Assembly: GCA_023393815.1 (NCBI GenBank)
Contig: JAEXBU010000036.1
Span: 1-14,056, forward strand
From: Bacillota bacterium
GTDB taxonomy: Bacteria > Bacillota > Clostridia > Tissierellales > Peptoniphilaceae
Reading direction: 5' to 3'
Length of the DNA stretch: 14,056 nt
This document shows positions 8,146-14,056 of the stretch, piece by piece (position 1 is the first letter of the stretch; each line of letters opens with the position of its first letter). A model generated the notes under the pieces. It was not told the origin of the DNA. It saw nothing but the letters and a program-made list of their open reading frames with translations, and did no database searches. Both the position numbers and the translations under genes were made by a program.

Positions 8146-8187
8146 AGAATAAATTGATAGGATCTCAAAGGCCCATTGTACGCGACT

Positions 8188-8195
8188 AGGAGGAG
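8188..8195 (+). promoter_or_regulatory. Strong ribosome binding site of ftsZ
   Basis: AGGAGGAG stands 4-6 nt before the ATG at 8200. It decides the start: a TTG at 8176 in the same frame lies upstream of this site, has no site of its own, and would add eight residues not expected in FtsZ. Confidence 0.85.
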
Positions 8196-8199
8196 TTAT

Positions 8200-9291
8200 A
8201 TGTTGGATTTTGATATGGATCACGAAGAATTTGCAAAAATAAAAGTAGCCGGTGTTGGCGGTGGCGGAAATAATGCCGTCAATCGAATGATTAGTGCAGG
8301 CGTCAAGGGCGTTGAATTTATTGCGGTCAACACCGATCGTCAAGCGTTAAAAAATTCCTTGGCGGAAACGAAGATTCAAATCGGTGAGAAAGTCACCAAA
8401 GGCTTGGGTGCCGGTGCGGACCCGTCTATTGGCGAACAATCCGCCGAAGAAAGTATCGACGAAATTAGAGAAGCCTTGCAAGGGGCGGATATGGTTTTCA
8501 TTACGGCCGGCATGGGCGGCGGTACCGGAACCGGAGCGGCACCGATTATTGCCGAGGTGGCCAAAGAATTAAATGCACTGACCGTCGGCGTCGTAACCAG
8601 ACCCTTTTCTTTTGAAGGAACGCGCCGCATGAAACAAGCGGTAAAAGGAATTGAAGAATTGAAGGGAAAAGTCGACACGTTAGTCATTATTCCTAACGAT
8701 CGACTCTTCAGCGTTTCCGATAAAAAGACCACCTTCTCCCAAGCTTTCCAAATGGCCGATGAGATTCTAAAACAAGGGATTCAAGGGATCTCCGAATTGA
8801 TCAGTGTGCCCAACGTTATTAATCTGGACTTTGCCGACGTAAAGACCGTTATGCACGACAAGGGCATTGCACACATGGGCATCGGGTATGCATCCGGTGA
8901 TGACCGAGCTACGGAAGCGGCCAAAAACGCCGTGGAAAGCCCCCTTTTGGAAACATCGATTGCAGGGGCCAAATCCGTCTTGTTAAACATCACCGCCGGC
9001 AACGATTTAGGTATGTTTGAAATGAACGAAGCCGCCGATTTAATTCGTTCCACGGTCGATGAAGAAGCCAACATTATCTTCGGTGCCGGCATCGACGAAT
9101 CCTTGAAAGATCAAGTAAAGATCACGGTTATCGCCACGGAATTTGACGATGAACGCGACAATCAACCGAAAAAAACAGGGAAGAGTTTTGCCGGATCGGG
9201 TGGCGATAAAATAGAAGAAAAAACCGGATCCGCCAAGAAAAATAAGGATGACGAGTTAAATATCCCGGATTTTCTTCGTAGAATGAGATAG
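8200..9291 (+). CDS. ftsZ: Cell division GTPase FtsZ
   Basis: FtsZ is a tubulin homologue that polymerises into the Z-ring at midcell and organises septal wall synthesis. The 363 residues include the N-terminal GTPase start KVAGVGGGGNNAVNRM (15-30), NTDRQAL (44-50), the tubulin signature GGGTGTG (107-113), VTRPFSFEG (132-140) and PNDRL (165-169). The T7 loop NLDFADVK (208-215) completes the active site of the neighbouring subunit. A short variable linker (about 316-349) leads to the C-terminal conserved peptide ELNIPDFLRRMR (352-363), the docking site for FtsA, SepF or other partners. It has its own promoter and terminator, unlike its neighbours. No ftsA gene precedes it, an arrangement also met in clostridial relatives. 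Confidence 0.99.
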   Translation: MLDFDMDHEEFAKIKVAGVGGGGNNAVNRMISAGVKGVEFIAVNTDRQALKNSLAETKIQIGEKVTKGLGAGADPSIGEQSAEESIDEIREALQGADMVFITAGMGGGTGTGAAPIIAEVAKELNALTVGVVTRPFSFEGTRRMKQAVKGIEELKGKVDTLVIIPNDRLFSVSDKKTTFSQAFQMADEILKQGIQGISELISVPNVINLDFADVKTVMHDKGIAHMGIGYASGDDRATEAAKNAVESPLLETSIAGAKSVLLNITAGNDLGMFEMNEAADLIRSTVDEEANIIFGAGIDESLKDQVKITVIATEFDDERDNQPKKTGKSFAGSGGDKIEEKTGSAKKNKDDELNIPDFLRRMR

Positions 9292-9301
9292 GAGATTTTT
9301 G

Positions 9302-9333
9302 ACGTATCCTTTGGGATACGTTTTTTCTTTTTT
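9302..9333 (+). terminator. Rho-independent terminator after ftsZ
   Basis: A perfect 8-bp stem, ACGTATCC (9302-9309) with GGATACGT (9314-9321), closes a TTTG loop and runs straight into a T-rich tract (TTTTTCTTTTTT to 9333). It begins 10 bp after the ftsZ stop. The T tract is on the + strand side only, so it acts on ftsZ transcripts. It ends exactly where the nrdR ribosome binding site begins. Confidence 0.88.
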
Positions 9334-9342
9334 AGGAGGTGA
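9334..9342 (+). promoter_or_regulatory. Full-consensus ribosome binding site of nrdR
   Basis: AGGAGGTGA matches the complement of the 16S rRNA 3' end without a mismatch and lies at ideal distance from the ATG at 9346. It abuts the terminator T tract with no spacer, leaving no room for a separate promoter between them. Confidence 0.85.
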
Positions 9343-9345
9343 ATC

Positions 9346-9807
9346 ATGCGCTGTCCCTATTGTCAACATCAAGAATCGAAAGTTGTCGACTCCCGTCCTA
9401 CGGAAGAAGGCGCTTCCATACGGCGCAGACGGCAATGTATGTCCTGCGGCAGACGGTTCACGACCTACGAGCAGGTAGAAGTGGTTCCCATGACCGTAAA
9501 GAAGAAGAGCGGTGGTATCGAGGTTTTCGATCGAAATAAGATCCTAAAGGGGCTGATTAAATCTTGCGAGAAGCGGCCCGTATCCTTAGAAGCTATGGAA
9601 GCTGTGGTCGATGACATAGAAATGACATTGGAAACCCAAATGGTAAAGCAAATTTCGTCGGACGATATCGGGGAGATGATTTTGGAGCGGCTGAAAGATC
9701 TAGACGAGGTGGCATACGTTCGCTTTGCTTCCGTGTATCGCCGCTTTCAAGATATCGATAGCTTTATGGCGGAATTGGAAGAGTTGCGAAAAAAGAAGAC
9801 GGACTGA
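9346..9807 (+). CDS. nrdR: Transcriptional repressor NrdR
   Basis: NrdR is a zinc-ribbon/ATP-cone repressor that senses ATP/dATP and represses ribonucleotide reductase operons by binding NrdR boxes. The N-terminal zinc ribbon has C3-x2-C6 and C31-x2-C34, with the basic run SIRRRRQC (24-31) typical of its DNA-binding part. The ATP-cone follows (about 49-139) with VKKKSGGIEVFDRNKI (51-66), SCEKRP (73-78) and LDEVAYVRFASVYRRF (119-134). Length (153) is normal. No ribonucleotide reductase gene lies in the window, so its targets are elsewhere. It follows ftsZ after a 54-bp gap containing a terminator and starts a second gene run. Confidence 0.98.
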   Translation: MRCPYCQHQESKVVDSRPTEEGASIRRRRQCMSCGRRFTTYEQVEVVPMTVKKKSGGIEVFDRNKILKGLIKSCEKRPVSLEAMEAVVDDIEMTLETQMVKQISSDDIGEMILERLKDLDEVAYVRFASVYRRFQDIDSFMAELEELRKKKTD

Positions 9808-9812
9808 CCTCT

Positions 9813-11138
9813 ATGGACTTATTTTCATTTCAAGCGGAAAATCACCTGGAAAAAAGCGCGCCATTGGCTCAGCGTATGCGTCCACAGACCTTAGACGACT
9901 ACGTGGGCCAAGACCACGTGGTGGGAAAGGGTAAGTACATCGATCGACTTATGAAGTCGGGATTTATGCCGTCCCTTCTCTTTTATGGCCCGCCGGGCGT
10001 TGGGAAAACAACGTTGGCTGAAATTATGGCGAAAGAATCTAACCGCGTGTTTGTGCCGCTAAGTGCTGTTACCAGCAATGTGAAGGAGCTTCGGAAAGTA
10101 TTAGAAGAAGCACAAGATCGTCTGGGTGCACAGGGAAAGGAGACGATCCTGTTTTTAGACGAGATCCATCGGTTTAATAAATCCCAACAGGACGTGCTCC
10201 TTCCCTATGTGGAAAAGGGAAAGATTATACTTATGGGTGCGACGACGGAAAATCCGTATTTTTATGTAAATAGTGCCCTGCTTTCCAGATTGCAAGTGGT
10301 GCAGCTTTATCCCCTAGGGGACGATGCGATGAAAGAGCTTTTGATTCGGGCACTGAGAGATGAGGAAAAAGGTTATGGCAAGGACGCCATTACATTGGAA
10401 GCCGACGCTCTCGACGCACTGATTGCCAAGGGTCGCGGCGACGGCCGTTACGTATTAAATTTACTGGAGATCGTCGTCTTAAGTACTCCTCCGGAGGCAG
10501 ATGGAAGTATTTTTATTACGAAACAAGATTTGGCCGATGCATCCCTCTCAAACCGAGTACAGTACGATCGGGATGGCAACACCCATTACGATACCATTTC
10601 CGCCTTTATTAAATCCATTCGCGGGTCGGATCCCGATGCTGCCATTTACTATATGGCGAAAATGTTGGACAGTGGGGAAGAGCCGGAGTATATCGCGCGG
10701 CGCATGATCATATCCGCTTCGGAAGACATTTCCAATGCGGATCCCTATGCGCTGAATTTAGCCGTAGCTTGTTTCAATGCCCTGCGGATTATCGGAATGC
10801 CCGAGGGGCGGATTCCCTTGGCGCAAACGGCGGCCTATTTAGCTTCGGCACCGAAAAGTAATCGAAGTTACTTGGCCATTGGCGAGGCGATGCGCGACGT
10901 AAAAAAAGGTGTGGGTTCAGTGATTCCGCCCTATCTTCGCGACCAACATCAACCTTTGGATACACATGACGCCTACCGCTACCCACATGACTATCCCCGT
11001 GGCTACGTATCGCAGCGCTATTTGCCCGTAGACATGGAAGAAAAGACCTACTACCGTCCAACGGATAGAGGCTATGAAAAGAAACTTGCTGACTATCTAA
11101 ATAAGATCAAACAGGAGGATACCAATGGAAATTCGTGA
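9813..11138 (+). CDS. rarA: Replication-associated recombination protein A (RarA/MgsA), AAA+ ATPase
   Basis: RarA belongs to the clamp-loader-related AAA+ family that acts at stalled or gapped replication forks. The N-terminus has PLAQRMRPQTLDDYVGQDHV (17-36). Walker A is GPPGVGKTT (59-67), Walker B ILFLDEIHRFN (112-122) and sensor 1 GATTENPYF (142-150), followed by SALLSR (154-159). The C-terminal tetramerisation part shows AIYYMAKMLDSGE (277-289), AAYLASAPKSN (340-350) and the ending with YPHDYPRGYVSQRYLP (390-405). Length 441 is typical. It starts 5 bp after nrdR with only a poor ribosome binding site, so coupling to nrdR is likely. Its last 14 bp overlap asnS. The SAPKSN and YPHD motifs separate it from RuvB and from DnaX/HolB. 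Confidence 0.96.
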   Translation: MDLFSFQAENHLEKSAPLAQRMRPQTLDDYVGQDHVVGKGKYIDRLMKSGFMPSLLFYGPPGVGKTTLAEIMAKESNRVFVPLSAVTSNVKELRKVLEEAQDRLGAQGKETILFLDEIHRFNKSQQDVLLPYVEKGKIILMGATTENPYFYVNSALLSRLQVVQLYPLGDDAMKELLIRALRDEEKGYGKDAITLEADALDALIAKGRGDGRYVLNLLEIVVLSTPPEADGSIFITKQDLADASLSNRVQYDRDGNTHYDTISAFIKSIRGSDPDAAIYYMAKMLDSGEEPEYIARRMIISASEDISNADPYALNLAVACFNALRIIGMPEGRIPLAQTAAYLASAPKSNRSYLAIGEAMRDVKKGVGSVIPPYLRDQHQPLDTHDAYRYPHDYPRGYVSQRYLPVDMEEKTYYRPTDRGYEKKLADYLNKIKQEDTNGNS

Positions 11139-12507
11139 CGTGCTGGAAAATTACAAAGACTATTTAGGCCGAGATCTGGTCTTGGAAGGGTGGATTAAAA
11201 CCTCCAGGGATTCGAAAAATTTCGGTTTCATTCAACTCTCCGACGGTAGTGGCTTTGACGGCATTCAAGTAGTATACGAAGCGGATATTGAAAATTTTAA
11301 AGACATAGCCAAGTATCCCATTTACAGCTCGATTCGCGTGGAAGGGGAGTTGGTAGAAAGTCCGGGCGCAAAGCAACCCATAGAGATTCATGCAAAAAAG
11401 ATTACGCCCGAGTACTTGTCCGAGAGCGACTATCCTCTACAAAAGAAGCGTCACACTTTTGAATACTTGCGGACAAAGGCGCATCTTCGTCCTCGTACCA
11501 ATACTTTTCAAGCGGTTTTCCGTGTACGGAGCTTAATCGCTTTTGCCGTACATTCGTTTTTTCAAGAACGCCGTTTCGTTTACGTACACACACCTATTAT
11601 TACGGCGAGCGATGCGGAAGGCGCCGGAGAAATGTTCCAAGTCACGACTTTGGATCTGAACGATACGCCGAAGGGCGACGACGGCAAAGTAGATTTCAGC
11701 CAAGACTTTTTTGGAAAGCACACGAACTTAACCGTAAGCGGCCAGTTGCAAGGGGAAGCTTTTGCTACGGCTTTTAGAAATATCTATACCTTCGGTCCTA
11801 CCTTCCGTGCGGAAAATTCCAATACCCAACGCCATGCGGCGGAGTTTTGGATGATCGAGCCGGAAATGGCCTTTGCCGATCTTCAGGACAACATGAATGT
11901 GGCGGAAGATATGCTTAAATACATTATTCGCTATGTGTTTGAACACGCGCCGAAAGAAATGGAATTTTTCAACGCCTTTATCGACAAAGGGCTTATTGAC
12001 CGATTGAAGAACGTGGTAGAATCGGACTTTGTGCGAATCACGTACACGGAAGCTATTGATCTTTTGGAAAAGAGCGGTCACGAATTTAAGTACCCTGTCA
12101 GCTGGGGCATCGATCTTCAGACGGAACACGAACGCTATATTACGGAAGAAGTATATAAAAAACCTGTGTTTATTGTGGATTATCCGAAGGAAATCAAGGC
12201 GTTTTATATGCGTGAGAACGAAGACAAAAAAACCGTTGCCGCGATGGACTTATTGGTTCCGGGGATCGGTGAAATCATCGGCGGAAGCCAAAGAGAAGAA
12301 CGTATGGACGTTCTTTTAGAAAAGTTGAAAGACTTCGGTTTGGATGAAGAAAGCTATGGTTGGTATATGGACCTTCGCCGTTACGGTAGCGTCGTGCATT
12401 CCGGTTATGGTTTGGGATTTGAGCGAGCCGTAATGTATATTACCGGTATGAAAAATATCCGCGACGTCATTCCGTTCCCGCGGACCGTCGGCAATGCAGA
12501 ATTTTAG
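11125..12507 (+). CDS. asnS: Asparagine--tRNA ligase (AsnRS)
   Basis: This class II aminoacyl-tRNA synthetase charges tRNA-Asn with asparagine in the cytoplasm. An N-terminal OB-fold anticodon-binding domain (about 1-100) begins with a GWIKTSRDSKNFGFIQLSDG-type segment (22-41). The catalytic core starts near the LRPRTNTFQAVFRVRS region (121-136). Motif 2 is around FGPTFRAENSNTQRH (223-237) and motif 3 is SGYGLGFERAVMYITG (426-441), ending in IPFPRTVGNAEF. EFWMIEPEMAFADL (240-253) and the AsnRS-type LRPRTN favour AsnRS over AspRS, as does the absence of the AspRS insertion domain at this length (460). AGGAGG at 11113-11118 supports the ATG 6 nt later, inside the end of rarA. No T-box leader is present, although T-boxes control many Firmicute synthetase genes. 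Confidence 0.96.
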   Translation: MEIRDVLENYKDYLGRDLVLEGWIKTSRDSKNFGFIQLSDGSGFDGIQVVYEADIENFKDIAKYPIYSSIRVEGELVESPGAKQPIEIHAKKITPEYLSESDYPLQKKRHTFEYLRTKAHLRPRTNTFQAVFRVRSLIAFAVHSFFQERRFVYVHTPIITASDAEGAGEMFQVTTLDLNDTPKGDDGKVDFSQDFFGKHTNLTVSGQLQGEAFATAFRNIYTFGPTFRAENSNTQRHAAEFWMIEPEMAFADLQDNMNVAEDMLKYIIRYVFEHAPKEMEFFNAFIDKGLIDRLKNVVESDFVRITYTEAIDLLEKSGHEFKYPVSWGIDLQTEHERYITEEVYKKPVFIVDYPKEIKAFYMRENEDKKTVAAMDLLVPGIGEIIGGSQREERMDVLLEKLKDFGLDEESYGWYMDLRRYGSVVHSGYGLGFERAVMYITGMKNIRDVIPFPRTVGNAEF

Positions 12508-12520
12508 AAAGGGTTTTACG

Positions 12521-14056
12521 ATGAAAGCATATGATCCAAAAGTTGTTGAAAAGAAATGGCAAAATTTTTGGGACGAACACGAAACCTATAAGGCCGTGTT
12601 GGAGCCGGGAAAGAAAAAATTTTATCCTTTAGTGGAATTTCCCTATCCTTCCGGTCAAGGACTTCACGTAGGACACCCGCGCCCCTATACGGCGCTGGAT
12701 ATTGTGGCGAGAAAACGTCGCTACGAAGGTGAAAATGTGATTTTTACCATGGGTTGGGATGCTTTCGGCCTGCCGACGGAAAATTATGCCATTAAGAATA
12801 AAATCCATCCGCGGATCGTTACGGAAAAAAACATCGCGAATTTTAAAAAACAATTAAAGAGTTTGGGATTCAGCTTTGATTGGTCCAGAGAAATCAATAC
12901 CACCGATCCGAAGTATTATCGCTGGACCCAATGGATTTTCCTGCAATTGTTTAAACATGGATTGGCCTATAAAGAAGAAATGCCCGTCAATTGGTGCCCT
13001 TCCTGTAAGGTAGGTCTCGCCAATGAAGAAGTTGTCGGCGGCAAGTGCGAGCGTTGCGGGACGGAGGTTCAGCATAAACGGCGTAGCCAATGGATGTTAA
13101 AGATCACGGCCTACGCCGATCGCCTCCTGGACGGTCTGGATGACGTGGACTTTATCGAACCCGTGAAGATTCAACAACGGAATTGGATCGGCAAAAGCGT
13201 CGGTGCAGAAATCCGCTTTCAACTGAAGGACACGGATACGGTTCTGAATGTATTTACCACGCGGCCGGATACTCTTTTCGGCGCCACGTATATGGTCGTG
13301 GCACCGGAACATCCTATTGTAAAAGAGTACCGGGATAAGATCAAAAACATCGCCGATGTGGATGCCTACATTGCGGAAGTAGAAAAGAAATCCGATTTCG
13401 AACGAACCGAGCTGTCCAAAGAAAAGACCGGTGTCCCTCTGGAAGGGCTCTACGGAGTGAATCCGGCCAACGGAAAGGACATCCCCATTTGGATTTCCGA
13501 TTACGTCTTAATGAGTTACGGTACCGGCGCGATTATGTCCGTGCCCGCGCACGACGAACGAGACTGGGAATTTGCAAAGAAGTTTCATCTTCCCATCGTT
13601 CCGGTTATCGATGGCGGCGACGTGGAAGAAGCGGCTAATGTGGACATTCATACGGGCCATATGATTAATTCCGATTTTCTTAACGGTATGGAAGTAAAAG
13701 ACGCTATCGAGAAGATGATTGCGTGGATTACGGAAAATGGACTGGGCCGACGCCAAACGAATTTTAAATTGCGCGATTGGGTCTTCTCCAGACAACGGTA
13801 CTGGGGAGAACCGATCCCTCTCGTGCACTGTGACGATTGCGGTTGGGTTCCGATTCCGGAAGAAGAGCTTCCCCTGGAGCTTCCGGAAGTGGAAAATTAC
13901 GAACCTACGGACAATGGACAATCTCCCTTGTCGGAAGTGGAGGAATGGGTTCACACGACTTGTCCGAAATGTGGTAAGCCCGCTATGCGTGAAACGGATA
14001 CCATGCCTCAATGGGCCGGAAGCAGCTGGTACTATTTGCGCTATACGGATCCCGAT
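12521..14056 (+). CDS. leuS: Leucine--tRNA ligase (LeuRS), 3' end beyond the window
   Basis: This class I synthetase charges tRNA-Leu. The first 512 codons are present with no stop; full-length bacterial LeuRS is about 800-880 residues, so the KMSKS loop and the anticodon-binding and C-terminal domains are off the edge. Visible: FPYPSGQGLHVGHPRPYTA with the HIGH-type signature HVGH (49-52), GWDAFGLPTENYA (78-90), and a zinc knuckle CPSC (159-162) with CERC (176-179). The CP1 editing domain has TTRPDT (246-251) and VPAHDERD (341-348). The core then resumes with SRQRYWGEPIP (423-433), a second cysteine pair set (437/440 and 481/484), and MPQWAGSSWYYLRY (495-508). The 13-bp gap to asnS holds a GAAAGGG ribosome binding site (12507-12513). 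Co-transcription with asnS is likely. Confidence 0.98.
   Translation, partial: MKAYDPKVVEKKWQNFWDEHETYKAVLEPGKKKFYPLVEFPYPSGQGLHVGHPRPYTALDIVARKRRYEGENVIFTMGWDAFGLPTENYAIKNKIHPRIVTEKNIANFKKQLKSLGFSFDWSREINTTDPKYYRWTQWIFLQLFKHGLAYKEEMPVNWCPSCKVGLANEEVVGGKCERCGTEVQHKRRSQWMLKITAYADRLLDGLDDVDFIEPVKIQQRNWIGKSVGAEIRFQLKDTDTVLNVFTTRPDTLFGATYMVVAPEHPIVKEYRDKIKNIADVDAYIAEVEKKSDFERTELSKEKTGVPLEGLYGVNPANGKDIPIWISDYVLMSYGTGAIMSVPAHDERDWEFAKKFHLPIVPVIDGGDVEEAANVDIHTGHMINSDFLNGMEVKDAIEKMIAWITENGLGRRQTNFKLRDWVFSRQRYWGEPIPLVHCDDCGWVPIPEEELPLELPEVENYEPTDNGQSPLSEVEEWVHTTCPKCGKPAMRETDTMPQWAGSSWYYLRYTDPD

Noticed and set aside
8176..8199. Possible earlier TTG start for ftsZ
   Set aside because: The AGGAGGAG ribosome binding site lies downstream of this TTG and serves the ATG at 8200; the extra residues do not look like an FtsZ N-terminus.
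11185..11193. GAAGGGTGG resembling part of a T-box antiterminator core
   Set aside because: It lies inside asnS coding for the conserved EGW of the OB-fold, and the following bases do not match the rest of the T-box sequence.
13508..14011. 167-codon minus-strand open frame opposite leuS
   Set aside because: It lies fully within leuS, whose LeuRS motifs are unambiguous, and its translation shows no recognisable domain. It is a shadow of a well-biased coding strand, as are the other minus-strand frames (for example 1314-1781, 1788-2195, 11728-12129).

Overview
The window is one uninterrupted run of co-directional (+ strand) genes from a low-to-mid GC Gram-positive bacterium. Twelve genes are visible, two of them cut by the window edges. 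The organism looks like a Firmicute of the Clostridia/Tissierellia kind (anaerobic coccus relatives such as Peptoniphilaceae are plausible). That placement rests on the gene order (PASTA-containing SpoVD-like PBP, mraY, murD, ftsW, murG, divIB, ftsZ, nrdR), strong AGGAGG-type ribosome binding sites, and a clostridial-type LeuRS start region. The genus cannot be fixed from the sequence alone.

Region 1 (1-8101) is a division and cell-wall (dcw) cluster: the end of an FtsL-like gene, a class B penicillin-binding protein with two PASTA domains, mraY, murD, ftsW, murG and divIB/ftsQ. Gaps are 0-15 bp and two junctions overlap by 4 nt (GTGA, ATGA), so this is almost certainly one transcription unit. 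The genes supply the cytoplasmic UDP-MurNAc-L-Ala:D-Glu ligase, the two lipid-linked steps (lipid I, lipid II), a SEDS polymerase with its partner transpeptidase, and the FtsL/DivIB scaffold. murE, murF, murC and ftsA are not interleaved.

Region 2 (8102-9345) holds ftsZ as a near self-contained module. It has a good sigma-A-type promoter (TTGACT, 17 bp, TAAAAT), an AGGAGGAG ribosome binding site, the gene, and a rho-independent terminator.

Region 3 (9346-14056) contains nrdR (ribonucleotide reductase repressor), rarA (replication-fork AAA+ ATPase), asnS and the first 512 codons of leuS, again tightly packed. No T-box leader precedes either aminoacyl-tRNA synthetase gene, and no good promoter was found between the terminator and nrdR.

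No gap exceeds 100 bp. I saw no RNA genes, insertion sequences, CRISPR arrays or long repeats. The window is core housekeeping DNA and I found no credible previously undescribed system. The points worth a second look are small: the ftsZ-nrdR junction (perhaps a scar of lost sporulation genes), the terminator abutting the nrdR ribosome binding site, a SpoVD-like cysteine pair in the PBP, an altered SEDS motif in FtsW, and parallel charged tails on the PBP and DivIB.
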